Source: Actinomycetes bacterium (GTDB lineage: Bacteria; Actinomycetota; CADDZG01; JAHWKV01). From it: a DNA stretch of 35,194 nt. The translations under genes and the position numbers were made by a program. Below are positions 1-11,056 of the stretch, piece after piece. Where the stretch lies: assembly GCA_029263075.1 (NCBI GenBank), contig JAJCYE010000120.1:1-35194 (forward strand), given 5' to 3'. Positions within the stretch are counted from its first letter, which is position 1, and every line of letters starts with the position of its first letter. The notes below the pieces were generated by a model. It was not told where the DNA came from, ran no database searches, and worked only from the letters and a program-made list of their open reading frames with translations.

Positions 1-3284
<3,284 letters not shown>

Positions 3285-3371
3285 CTAAGTCCCCCTTGGT
3301 GAACGGGTTTTGGTCAAAAGGTTGGTGATCACTGCGCCCGAGCCAGGCCCCGGCCTCCTCGGACGAGCGCG

Positions 3372-4412
3372 CTACGTCTTCCGTAAGGCCAGGTACCGGG
3401 CCAGGCCGGCCAGTTCGGCCCTGGTCTGGGCGGGCATCTCTATCCGGTCGATGGAGTCCAGGGCCATGTTCAGCCGGGAGTCCACCTCCCGGCGAGCACG
3501 GTCACGGCCCCCGGCGGCCTCAACCAGACCGGCCGCGTACCCGACCTCGTCTTCATCCAGGTCGGCTCTGGAGAGGGTGCGAGCCAATTCACGGCTCTCA
3601 GCCGTCCCGGCGTTGATCGCCGCCACCACGGGAAGGGTCTTCTTTCTTCTCCGCAGATCACTGAATACCGACTTGCCGGTCAGATCTTCGGACCCCCAGA
3701 TGCCGAGCAGGTCATCCACCGCCTGGAAGGCCATTCCCAGGTGCCTTCCCATCGTCGCCAACTCCTCGACGGCGGCGGGAGGTGCCCCGGCCAAAACAGC
3801 CCCGATCGAAGCGGAGCAGGAGAGCAGGGCGGCCGTCTTGTGGCTGGACATCGCCAGGTACTCGCCTATCGACACGTCGCTCCGCTGCTCGAAGCTGAGG
3901 TCTTCGGCCTGGCCCAGGATCAGCTCGGACACCGCGCAGGTCAGCCGGTCGGCGGCGACCGAGGATCGTGAACCCAGGCCCCGAGGCAGGATTTGCCCGC
4001 TGAGCGTCAGGAGTGCATCTCCGGCCAGGACCGCAAGTCCGGTGCCGAAAACGGTCCAAGCAGTCGGGCGGTGACGCCGCATCCGGTCACCGTCCATTAC
4101 GTCGTCGTGGAGGATGGAGAAGTTATGCACCAACTCCACCGCCACCGCCCCGGGCAGGGCAACTGTCGTATCCGTCCCGGCCACCTCGGCCGACAGAAGA
4201 GCCAGAGTCGGCCTCACCGCTTTGCCGCCGTTGGCGTTTACCTCCGAGCCGTCGGCGTTGCACCAGCCCTGGTGGTAGGCGCCGATAAGCGCAAGTTGGG
4301 GGTGCAGTTCGGCGATTGCCCGCTGGAGGGCCGGCTTGGTGGCCCGCTGACAACGATCCAAGGTGGCGGCAACGTCCGCTGCGACGAAGCCGACGTCGGC
4401 GCTCGTCCTCAT
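3372..4412 (-). CDS. polyprenyl (isoprenyl) diphosphate synthase, encapsulin-associated type
   Basis: All-alpha trans-prenyltransferase that condenses isopentenyl diphosphate with an allylic diphosphate. In the 346-residue form the first Asp-rich motif is DDVMD (103-107, in SILHDDVMDGDRMRRHRP), the IPP-binding segment is GGKAVRP (62-68), and the second motif is FQAVDDLLGIWG (229-240), where the fifth position is Gly instead of Asp. This second motif and the following SDLRRRKKTLPV resemble the polyprenyl transferases found beside family 2B encapsulins. I chose the ATG at 4412, which has a GGGGGTGG element upstream; an in-frame TTG at 4502 would add 30 low-complexity residues. It is first in the operon and could supply farnesyl diphosphate to geosmin synthase, but product chain length cannot be settled by eye. 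It may also be the encapsulated cargo. Confidence 0.92.
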   Translation of the reverse strand: MRTSADVGFVAADVAATLDRCQRATKPALQRAIAELHPQLALIGAYHQGWCNADGSEVNANGGKAVRPTLALLSAEVAGTDTTVALPGAVAVELVHNFSILHDDVMDGDRMRRHRPTAWTVFGTGLAVLAGDALLTLSGQILPRGLGSRSSVAADRLTCAVSELILGQAEDLSFEQRSDVSIGEYLAMSSHKTAALLSCSASIGAVLAGAPPAAVEELATMGRHLGMAFQAVDDLLGIWGSEDLTGKSVFSDLRRRKKTLPVVAAINAGTAESRELARTLSRADLDEDEVGYAAGLVEAAGGRDRARREVDSRLNMALDSIDRIEMPAQTRAELAGLARYLALRKT

Positions 4413-4873
4413 CGTCCACCCCCGGTAACTGAGTGCTGCTGCGCTGATTCCCGCATAGGTGCTTACAACCCCTTGGCCGCGGCTGCTGCGGGAATCGGAC
4501 AACCCGCAATTTATGGATGAATGATCAATCCAGATAGAGTCGGGAGCAACGCCTGCGAGACCCCTAACAGACCCCGAAACCGGCGGGTTCGTGGTCTGGC
4601 CCAGGCTAAGAACTGATGGTCTTCCGTGTAGTGCCGTTTGGGATCATGGCCCCCTGTAGAGTTTCGACAGCTTCCGGCCAATACATTCGGACCGGCGGTC
4701 GACCGGTCATCGGGGGGTACATCGGACATCAATCTCTCGCCGCATCCGCGGGCCCCGAACCAGCGCTTCCCCCCGGTTCATCCGGGGTCTCTGGGGGGTC
4801 GCTCAACCGCCTCCCGGGAGAAAATCGATCAATTTCGCCGAGGCGCACTACCTAGACTCCAGGAGGTCACCAA
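4413..4873. promoter_or_regulatory. divergent intergenic region between geosmin/encapsulin operon and HTH regulator
   Basis: This 461-bp gap separates the minus-strand polyprenyl synthase from the plus-strand regulator and must hold promoters for both. I could not pick a convincing -35/-10 pair. It contains an inverted repeat with 6-bp arms GACCGG/CCGGTC (4690-4695 and 4703-4708, 7-bp spacer), a possible operator. A near-perfect Shine-Dalgarno, AGGAGGT at 4861-4867, serves the TTG start at 4874. No credible coding region is seen inside it, apart from a possible 30-residue N-terminal extension of the synthase up to 4502. Confidence 0.5.
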
Positions 4874-6175
4874 TTGACCAAGTCTGGAATTGTGCCCAAC
4901 AAACAGCTAAGAAGGCACCGACTGTTGCGGGGGTGGTCCCTCGATGACCTGGCGTCCGCCGTGGTCGAGTTGGGCAAACAATTCGGAGAAACGAATCTGG
5001 CCCTTACCGCTAAGACGGTAGGTCGTTGGGAACGGGGGGAGAGCAACCCACGTTCGCCGTATCCGAAGTTGTTATGCGCCCTATTCGGCAGGTCCGCGGA
5101 AGAACTCGGTTTGGGCCGGAACCGAGACGATCTGTCTTCGGCCATTACCACCACCGGGGTCCTCGACGCCCGGTCCGACCCCCGGACCATCCTGGGCGCT
5201 CTGGGCAGCGGTCTGGTAGACGTCCTGTCCGGCCCCGGATCCGACACCGCATTGAGGCCGGGCGCCAACATCGCCCCGAGAGGGATCGACCCGGCCGCGG
5301 CGGCGTTGGTCTCCGACACGCTGGCGCTGTTCCGAAGGCTGGACGACCGCCTCGGGGCACAACCATTGGTCCGGCCGACACTGGCGCTCCGGAATTTGCT
5401 GGAAGACCTAAACCTGTTCCCGGTGGACGTTCAGACCCGGGAAAAGCTTCGTGCGGTCGGCGCACAGGTCAGCCAGTTCCTGGGGTGGCTGGCATTCGAT
5501 GCTTCGGATCACTCCACCGCGCGGGCCTACTACCAGGAGGGACTGTTCGCCGCCCGTGCTTCCAAGGATCAGAACCTGACTCTGTTCATCCTGGGGCACA
5601 TCGCAATCTTGGCCCTCACCGAGGGCAAGTTGATTGAGGCGGTCACGGTGGTGGAGTCGCAAATCGAGCAGGTTCTACAAACCGAGTGTCAGCTGACCAG
5701 GTCGTGGTTTTCGGCAGTCGAAGCAACGGTGCGGTCGATATCGGGTGATCGCACCTCATGCCAGGCCGCCCTCGATCGTTCCCGGAAAGCATTCTTCAAA
5801 GCCGGCGCGGCACCTTCACCCCCTTGGCTCTATTCGTTCGACCAATCCCGTCTCACAGCCTACGAAGGCGGGTGCCTCGAACGGATTGGGGAACTGGATA
5901 GGGCCCGCACCACTTGGGGAAGGGCTTTGGAGCTTTTGCCGAACGACAGGGTACGGGACCGGGCCGTCTATCTGATTCACCTCGCAACCGTCTACGCCCG
6001 CCTGGGGGAGGTGGAACAATCCTGCGACCTCGGAGAGGAGGCGATTGTAATCGCGCTGGAGACCTCCTCAGTTCAAATCATCGAACAGCTGGGCAACCTG
6101 CGCCTACAACTCAATCCATGGAACGAAACCGGGCCGGTGCGCAGCCTGGACCGCCACCTCGCCCGGGTCAGGTAG
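4874..6175 (+). CDS. XRE-family helix-turn-helix regulator with C-terminal TPR-like domain
   Basis: A 433-residue putative transcription factor. The N-terminus (about 11-79) is a Cro/C1-type helix-turn-helix: RRHRLLRGWSLDDLASAV, then TAKTVGRWERGE and PKLLCALFGRSAEELGL. Residues about 80-140 are a linker. From about 145 to 430 the protein is helical with repeated 30-40-residue units rich in A/L/R/E (for example FDASDHSTARAYYQEGLFAA and IGELDRARTTWGRALELLP), typical of TPR-like sensor halves in actinobacterial regulators. The start is TTG with AGGAGGT six bases upstream, an unusually strong site. It is divergent from the encapsulin/geosmin operon, so local control of that operon is the simplest inference, but nothing in the sequence proves the target. 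It overlaps the convergent STAS gene by 8 bp. Confidence 0.85.
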   Translation: MTKSGIVPNKQLRRHRLLRGWSLDDLASAVVELGKQFGETNLALTAKTVGRWERGESNPRSPYPKLLCALFGRSAEELGLGRNRDDLSSAITTTGVLDARSDPRTILGALGSGLVDVLSGPGSDTALRPGANIAPRGIDPAAAALVSDTLALFRRLDDRLGAQPLVRPTLALRNLLEDLNLFPVDVQTREKLRAVGAQVSQFLGWLAFDASDHSTARAYYQEGLFAARASKDQNLTLFILGHIAILALTEGKLIEAVTVVESQIEQVLQTECQLTRSWFSAVEATVRSISGDRTSCQAALDRSRKAFFKAGAAPSPPWLYSFDQSRLTAYEGGCLERIGELDRARTTWGRALELLPNDRVRDRAVYLIHLATVYARLGEVEQSCDLGEEAIVIALETSSVQIIEQLGNLRLQLNPWNETGPVRSLDRHLARVR

Positions 6176-6551
6176 AGACGGCACCCGGGGCAGGCGACCC
6201 CGTGGCCCCGCCTTGCCCACCCGGATCGGAGAGCAGGTGGGCGCATCCCGTCAGAACGAAGATCCGGCGCACAGAGGGTCGAGGGTTGACGATGACGAGC
6301 TTTCGGTCGTCCCTGAGCGCCCTATTAAAAGCCCCCAACAACACGGCAAGTCCGGAGCAGTCCAGGAAAGACACGTCGGCCAGGTCCATAAGGGTCGGGC
6401 CGGACCAATCGGCCTCCACGCCGGCGACCGCTTCCGCCAGAACGGCGGCGGAACCCAGATCCAGTTCGCCCACACAACTCAGTCGGGCCAACTCGTCGGT
6501 CCGCTGAACAGCGACAGCAAAGTATCCGCAGGTGGAGAGCTTTCCCATCAT
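6168..6551 (-). CDS. STAS-domain protein, anti-sigma factor antagonist type
   Basis: A 127-residue single STAS domain of the SpoIIAA/RsbV type. Such proteins bind anti-sigma kinases and are switched off by phosphorylation of one Ser. The core motif DLADVSFLDCSGLAVLLGAF holds the expected Ser in the D-C-S-G-L position. The preceding strand RLSCVGELDLGSAAVL and following KLVIVNPRPSVRRIFVLTG also fit. The C-terminal 20 residues are Gly/Ala/Pro-rich and probably disordered. I chose the ATG at 6551 (an ATG pair preceded by TTGGAG); an in-frame TTG at 6617 would add 22 residues. No anti-sigma kinase or sigma factor lies next to it here, so its partner must be elsewhere. Confidence 0.85.
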   Translation of the reverse strand: MMGKLSTCGYFAVAVQRTDELARLSCVGELDLGSAAVLAEAVAGVEADWSGPTLMDLADVSFLDCSGLAVLLGAFNRALRDDRKLVIVNPRPSVRRIFVLTGCAHLLSDPGGQGGATGSPAPGAVST

Positions 6552-6718
6552 GGACTCCAAGCGCACGGCCCTCTTGAAATCCCAGTGTGACCGGAGTCCC
6601 TCAAGACTGGGTGACAACCGCGGGGGTGGTCACCCCGCTTGCTCACAAGCATATGCACCACCGGCGGATCCGGGCAAGATATTTGACAATTTCCCGGCCG
6701 GGGCCCGGAGCCCGTTTG

Positions 6719-8044
6719 TTATCCGGCCTCCGCTGCAATTAAGCCGGCAAGATCGGCGGCCACGGCGTCCGCGGTCCCGGAGTCCGGCGCCTCCACCATG
6801 ACCCGTACCAGCGGTTCCGTCCCGGACGGGCGGACCAGGATACGACCCCGGTCGCCCATGTCCCGTTGTGCCTTTTCCACCGCCGCCGCAAGCGCCTGGG
6901 AAGCGCCCGCCCGACGGGCGTCCGCAACCGGAACATTGACAAGCACCTGAGGGAACTTCTCAACCACGGCCGCCAGTTCGGACAACTTGCGTCCGGAGGA
7001 CGCCAGGAGCCCGCCCAGCCTCAGCCCGGTGATCAACCCGTCTCCGGTCGTGGAGAAGTCGGAGAAGATGACGTGCCCGGACTGCTCCCCCCCTATCGAA
7101 GCCCCCGACTCCCGCATCTTCTCCAGTACGTAGCGGTCTCCCACCGGCGTCTCGGCCAGCGCTATGCCGGCGGCAGCCATCGCCCGGCGGAACCCGAGAT
7201 TGGCCATGACCGTCGACACCACCAGGTTCCCGGGGAGTTTGCCGGCATCCTTGAGTTCAATTGCCAGGGCCGCTATCAAGCAATCCCCGTCCACCACCTG
7301 GCCCTGCTCGTCCACCGCGATCACCCGGTCGGCGTCGCCGTCGTGAGCCAGACCCAAGTGGGCGCCGGTGGCCCGGACCCGCTCGACCACCTGGCTCAGA
7401 TGCTGGGACCCGCAAAGAGCGTTGATGTTCACCCCGTCGGGATCGGCGTTGATCACAAACACCTGCGCGCCCGCGGCCTCCATCGCCATTGGAGTAGTCC
7501 GGAATGCGGCACCGTTGGAGCAGTCCACCACAATCCTCAATCCCTCAAGCGATCTTCCCTCGAGCGACTCCAGCGCGTGCTTAACGTAGAGATCCGCTGC
7601 ATCGTTGAGCGTGCCGCTGTTGCCCGGAACATTTCCGGCGGACTCGGCGCCGACCAGGGCTTCGATCCGGGATTCCTGATCATCGGACAGCTTGAAGCCG
7701 TCACTCCCAAAAAACTTGATGCCGTTGTCGGAGTAGACATTGTGGGAAGCGGAAATTACCGCACCGGCAGAGGCGCCCAAGGTCTTGACCCAAAAAGCCA
7801 CCGCCGGCGTCGGGAGGATACCGGCGTCTACCACGTCCGCCCCCGCCGACATGATTCCCGCGGCGAGCGCCGCCTGAAGCATGGGCCCGGAGATTCTGGT
7901 GTCCCGGGCTATTACCACCCGGGGACGCTTGTGCTCCGATGCCAACTCGGTGGCCGCCGCCCTTCCCAGGCGAAGCGCCAGGTCGGGGGTTAGTTGCAGA
8001 TTGGCGACGCCGCGCACGCCGTCGGTGCCGAAAAGTTTGTCCAT
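6719..8044 (-). CDS. glmM: phosphoglucosamine mutase
   Basis: Interconverts glucosamine-6-phosphate and glucosamine-1-phosphate, on the way to UDP-GlcNAc for peptidoglycan. The 441 residues match the family length. Seen are the N-terminal MDKLFGTDGVRGVAN, the active-site phosphoserine loop VISASHN (Ser100), the Mg-binding loop DGDADR (235-240), the sugar-binding loop GGEQSGHVIF and the C-terminal phosphate-binding loop RPSGTEPLVRVMVE. The residue after SASHN is Val where most relatives have Pro, a minor deviation. Its start lies 10 nt after the stop of the upstream diguanylate cyclase, so the two are probably co-transcribed. In mycobacteria glmM sits directly after rplM-rpsI; here two genes intervene. 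Confidence 0.97.
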   Translation of the reverse strand: MDKLFGTDGVRGVANLQLTPDLALRLGRAAATELASEHKRPRVVIARDTRISGPMLQAALAAGIMSAGADVVDAGILPTPAVAFWVKTLGASAGAVISASHNVYSDNGIKFFGSDGFKLSDDQESRIEALVGAESAGNVPGNSGTLNDAADLYVKHALESLEGRSLEGLRIVVDCSNGAAFRTTPMAMEAAGAQVFVINADPDGVNINALCGSQHLSQVVERVRATGAHLGLAHDGDADRVIAVDEQGQVVDGDCLIAALAIELKDAGKLPGNLVVSTVMANLGFRRAMAAAGIALAETPVGDRYVLEKMRESGASIGGEQSGHVIFSDFSTTGDGLITGLRLGGLLASSGRKLSELAAVVEKFPQVLVNVPVADARRAGASQALAAAVEKAQRDMGDRGRILVRPSGTEPLVRVMVEAPDSGTADAVAADLAGLIAAEAG

Positions 8045-8054
8045 GCTCCCGATC

Positions 8055-9038
8055 TTAGTCCCGGCGGGCGCCGGGCTTGGACCGTTTCTCCAAATACATG
8101 GCCCGGTCGGCTTCGGCCATCAACGCCTCCAGTTCGCAGGGAGCGGCAGGATCGAATCGGGCACAGCCGATGCTTAAGCTCAGCTTGAACGGCCGCCCGG
8201 CGGAGTCGTTGAACCCGTCTATCTCCCGCCGGAAGCGCTCCAAGGCCTGAGCGAAGGTGGCCGACGCTTCTCCGGTCAACAACACGCAGAATTCATCGCC
8301 GCCCACCCGGGCCGAAACGTCCGACACCCGAAAACTACCGAGAATCAGGCTCGCCACATCTTTGAGGGCCCGGTCCCCCTCTTCGTGTCCCAACCGGTCG
8401 TTGATCGGTTTCATGTTGTCCAGGTCGGCGAACACCACCGTCGCAGCCATCCCCCGCCTCCCGCAGACGGCGAGAATCTTCCGTCCAAGGAATACAAAAC
8501 CACGCCGGTTACTGAGACCTGTCAGTTCGTCGGTGGTGACCAGATGGAACGCGGAGATCTCCTTTTGCACCATCTCGGTCAGATCGGCAAAGGACTCCAG
8601 GTCCTCGGCGCTCATCTTGCGGGGACGCCGGTCGATCAGGCAGAGCGACCCGACGGCCGCTCCGTCCGGCGCATGAATAGGCATCCCGGCGTAAAACCGA
8701 ATGTTGGGGTTGCCGGTGACCAGGGGACTGGCGGCAAAACGAGGGTCCTCGAAGGCGTCGGGGACTTCCATGAGTCCGCTGCCCAGGATCGTATGAGAAC
8801 AAAAGGCGGTGTCACGGCTGCTGGAGGTCGCATCGAGACCTTGAACCGACTTGAACCACTGCCGGTCCTCATCGATGAGGGTGACCATGGCTATAGGAAC
8901 GTTGAACAGCCGTTGCGCCAGGCGGGTGATCCGGTCGAAACGCTCCTCGGGCGGCGTATCCAGCAGTTCCAAAGAGCGCAGCGAAGACAGTCTGCTCTGT
9001 TCGTCCGGAGGGATCGGCGCATGTTCCATCCGCTCCAC
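8055..9038 (-). CDS. GAF-GGDEF diguanylate cyclase
   Basis: Makes cyclic di-GMP from two GTP in the cytoplasm. The 327-residue protein has an N-terminal GAF domain (about 35-165; LAQRLFNVPIAMVTLIDEDR, FCSHTIL, FYAGMPIHAPDGAAVGSLC) and a C-terminal GGDEF domain (about 168-322). The signature GGDEF is intact at 246-250, with DELTGLSNRRGF and FADLDNMKPINDRLGHEEGD before it. An RVSD allosteric I-site lies at 237-240, exactly five residues before the signature, so product inhibition is likely. There is no transmembrane segment. The start is GTG at 9038 or ATG at 9029; neither has a clear Shine-Dalgarno. No EAL or HD-GYP phosphodiesterase is nearby. Confidence 0.93.
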   Translation of the reverse strand: MERMEHAPIPPDEQSRLSSLRSLELLDTPPEERFDRITRLAQRLFNVPIAMVTLIDEDRQWFKSVQGLDATSSSRDTAFCSHTILGSGLMEVPDAFEDPRFAASPLVTGNPNIRFYAGMPIHAPDGAAVGSLCLIDRRPRKMSAEDLESFADLTEMVQKEISAFHLVTTDELTGLSNRRGFVFLGRKILAVCGRRGMAATVVFADLDNMKPINDRLGHEEGDRALKDVASLILGSFRVSDVSARVGGDEFCVLLTGEASATFAQALERFRREIDGFNDSAGRPFKLSLSIGCARFDPAAPCELEALMAEADRAMYLEKRSKPGARRD

Positions 9039-9059
9039 TATAAGAGCGAAAGTCCCTCG

Positions 9060-9941
9060 CTATTTGGGTCCCCGAGAGCCGGTGGCCCAGGCCAGCAGAG
9101 CCGGGCTTCGTTTGCGGACCAACCAGACGCCGGCGCCGGCCATCGCCAGTGGAAGCGCTATCAGCGAAGCGGCCCACGGGACACCTCCGGTCGGCAGATC
9201 CGGTGCGGGGCGCACCTCGGGGGCGTCGTCCAACCTTGGCCGGGCGAACGCCGGCGCCGGGACAACCGGGTTCTGGGGAGCGGCCTCTATCGGTTCCGGG
9301 ACGGGGGCATCAATCGCCTCAATCGGCGCCGGCGCGGGCGGCGGGGGAACGACGATTCGAGGCGGTACCACGCGCCTCGTAGCCCCGAGCGTTGCCGGGT
9401 CGGCCAGCAGACCGGACACGTAAGCCGCACGATCGGAGTTGCATGAAGAGGGTTCGCTCAGGGTTCGCAGGGTGGATCCGGTCCAAACCCGGGACACGCA
9501 GTCGGCCCAACTCTCCCTGATATCTGAGTAGCCCGAGGCCACCGAGTAGAAGCCGTCCGGCGGCAAACCGAGGATCGGGCTGACCAAAAAGAACGCCACC
9601 TGATGGCCCATCTCGTGCGCCACCGTCGCCAGGACTTCTTCGCCCGAACGCTGCATGACCCGCGCCGAGAGGATCGACCTGCCGTCGGGGTAGGAGAGCG
9701 CCAGGTGTCCCCGCCCGGCGTTTCCGACGGTCCAGACAGCGGGAACCGACTCCCGCCACTCAACGGGGACCGCGGTTTCTACGGCCCATTTGAGCCGGGC
9801 CTGCGGGCTCGCCGTGCCCGGATCCGGACCGGTGCCCGCCTCGGCGGTCAGCCGCTCAAGGTCGAAGCCCCCGGTCTGATAGCGCGCTAAGGCCGGCCGG
9901 GCGAGGATTGAGGCGGCGAACAACACCACGAACAACACCAC
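9060..9941 (-). CDS. secreted, membrane-anchored putative zinc metallopeptidase
   Basis: A 293-residue protein of unassigned family. Residues 1-20 form a hydrophobic signal segment ending ARPALA. The catalytic-type motif HEMGH (109-113, in VATVAHEMGHQVAFFLV) is followed about 30 residues later by ESWADC (143-148), which could give the third zinc ligand as in gluzincin-like enzymes. Residues about 188-250 are a Pro/Ala-rich spacer. A single C-terminal membrane helix (about 257-277) is followed by RKR and a short tail. The helix is preceded by LPTGG, resembling a sortase signal but one residue short of LPxTG. The GTG at 9941 is the best in-frame start, although the signal peptide then lacks a basic N-terminus, so the true start may lie upstream. 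Substrate unknown. Confidence 0.75.
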   Translation of the reverse strand: MVLFVVLFAASILARPALARYQTGGFDLERLTAEAGTGPDPGTASPQARLKWAVETAVPVEWRESVPAVWTVGNAGRGHLALSYPDGRSILSARVMQRSGEEVLATVAHEMGHQVAFFLVSPILGLPPDGFYSVASGYSDIRESWADCVSRVWTGSTLRTLSEPSSCNSDRAAYVSGLLADPATLGATRRVVPPRIVVPPPPAPAPIEAIDAPVPEPIEAAPQNPVVPAPAFARPRLDDAPEVRPAPDLPTGGVPWAASLIALPLAMAGAGVWLVRKRSPALLAWATGSRGPK

Positions 9942-10023
9942 ACACCGGCATACCTGAGGGGCTGGGGCAAGTTTGATCAGGGGCCCGAATCCACCACTAA
10001 CGGTGACAATTCGTCACATAGTA

Positions 10024-10062
10024 CGCCAAAAAGCGAGGGCCGGGGATTCCCCGGCCCTCGCT
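10024..10062 (-). terminator. intrinsic terminator after rpsI
   Basis: A perfect 14-bp stem (10032-10045 with 10049-10062) with a 3-nt loop starts 11 nt beyond the rpsI stop codon. On the transcribed minus strand it is followed by TTTTTGGCG. This closes the infA-to-rpsI transcription block and separates it from the metallopeptidase gene. Confidence 0.93.
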
Positions 10063-10073
10063 CGAAAACGGTG

Positions 10074-10472
10074 TTAGCGCTTGGAGTACTGCGGCGCCTT
10101 GCGGGCCTTTTTCAGTCCGTACTTCTTGCGCTCGATGATCCGGGAGTCCCGGGTCAAAAAGCCAGCCTTCTTAAGGGCGGGCCTGAGTTCGGGGTCCAGC
10201 TCCACCAGCGCTCGGGAGATGCCGTGGCGAAGCGCCCCGGCCTGGCCGGCGGTGCCGCCGCCCTCGATGGTCGCGAGCACGTCGTAGTTCTTCGACAACT
10301 CCAGGATCTCGAAAGGCTCCAGGATCACCCGGCGTACCGCCAGGTTTGGGAAATAGTCCGGCAACGACCGGCTCCCGTTGATCACGAAGTTACCTTCGCC
10401 CGGGATCAAACGAACCCGTGCAACGGCTTCTTTGCGGCGTCCGGTTGCCCGTGACAGTTCTTTGGTCGGCAT
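10074..10472 (-). CDS. rpsI: 30S ribosomal protein S9
   Basis: Component of the 30S head whose basic C-terminal tail reaches the P-site tRNA anticodon stem. The 132 residues include [16 protein letters not shown], the core [19 protein letters not shown], the segment [14 protein letters not shown] and the conserved tail [17 protein letters not shown] ending in the invariant SKR. The start overlaps the rplM stop by one base, so translation is likely coupled. It is last in its operon, just before a strong terminator. Confidence 0.98.
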   Translation of the reverse strand: MPTKELSRATGRRKEAVARVRLIPGEGNFVINGSRSLPDYFPNLAVRRVILEPFEILELSKNYDVLATIEGGGTAGQAGALRHGISRALVELDPELRPALKKAGFLTRDSRIIERKKYGLKKARKAPQYSKR

Positions 10473-10933
10473 TATTCGCCACCTCCTACACCCAGGGTGT
10501 TTTTGAGCACCAGAGGTTGCGGCTTCTGGGCTTGGTGCGGGTGTTCCGCACCTGCGTAAACATTCAGCTTGCCGGCCATCGCACGACCGAGGCGGTTGCT
10601 CGGCAGCATTCCTTTGATCGCCTTTTCGACGACGAGGGCAGGGCGCTGCGCCATCAGCTTGTCGTACTTGAGTTCCCGTAGGCCGCCCGGAAAGCCGGAG
10701 TGGCGGTACCAGATCTTTTGGTTGATCTTGTTGCCGGTGAGCCTTACCTTGTCCGCGTTGACGATCACAACGTGATCCCCGGTGTCCAGGTGCGGGGTGA
10801 AGGTGGCCTTGTGTTTGCCCCGCAGGACGTGGGCCACCTGGGCGGCGAGTCGCCCGAGCACCAGGCCCTCGGCGTCAACCACCCACCAGGCGCGCTCTAT
10901 CTCAGATTGTTTTACCGAATGGGTCTTTTGCAT
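10472..10933 (-). CDS. rplM: 50S ribosomal protein L13
   Basis: Early-assembly 50S protein. The 153 residues contain [43 protein letters not shown], the [12 protein letters not shown] segment and [21 protein letters not shown] with the tail [14 protein letters not shown], all typical of L13. The ATG at 10933 has TTAGGAT upstream. It is separated from truA by a 123-nt spacer holding two compact hairpins, which may affect expression of rplM-rpsI relative to the genes before them. Confidence 0.98.
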   Translation of the reverse strand: MQKTHSVKQSEIERAWWVVDAEGLVLGRLAAQVAHVLRGKHKATFTPHLDTGDHVVIVNADKVRLTGNKINQKIWYRHSGFPGGLRELKYDKLMAQRPALVVEKAIKGMLPSNRLGRAMAGKLNVYAGAEHPHQAQKPQPLVLKNTLGVGGGE

Positions 10934-11056
10934 GTCAGTTATCCTAACCAGTAAGGCACTGGGGCGCCTTCGGCGCCACCTTCTTATGACAACACTGGCT
11001 TTCGGCGAGTGCTGTGTCGCCTTCGGCGACGTGATCTAAACAAGGCATTGGGAAGT
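10934..11056 (-). other. structured truA-rplM spacer with tandem hairpins
   Basis: The spacer has two perfect 6-bp stems with the same 3-nt loop, GGCGCC/GGCGCC at 10963-10977 and GTCGCC/GGCGAC at 11016-11030, each with sequence CCTTCGG at the tip on the plus strand. A third, imperfect relative lies at about 10994-11012. Neither stem is followed by a T-run in the direction of transcription. They could be a processing site, an attenuator or an rplM leader structure. Confidence 0.5.

Noticed and set aside
4616-4877. Small plus-strand open frames in the divergent intergenic region
   Set aside because: No ribosome-binding site, no domain, and they overlap the regulator's own start site.
10963-11030. 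Tandem hairpins before rplM as intrinsic terminators
   Set aside because: Short 6-bp stems with no T-run on the transcribed strand.
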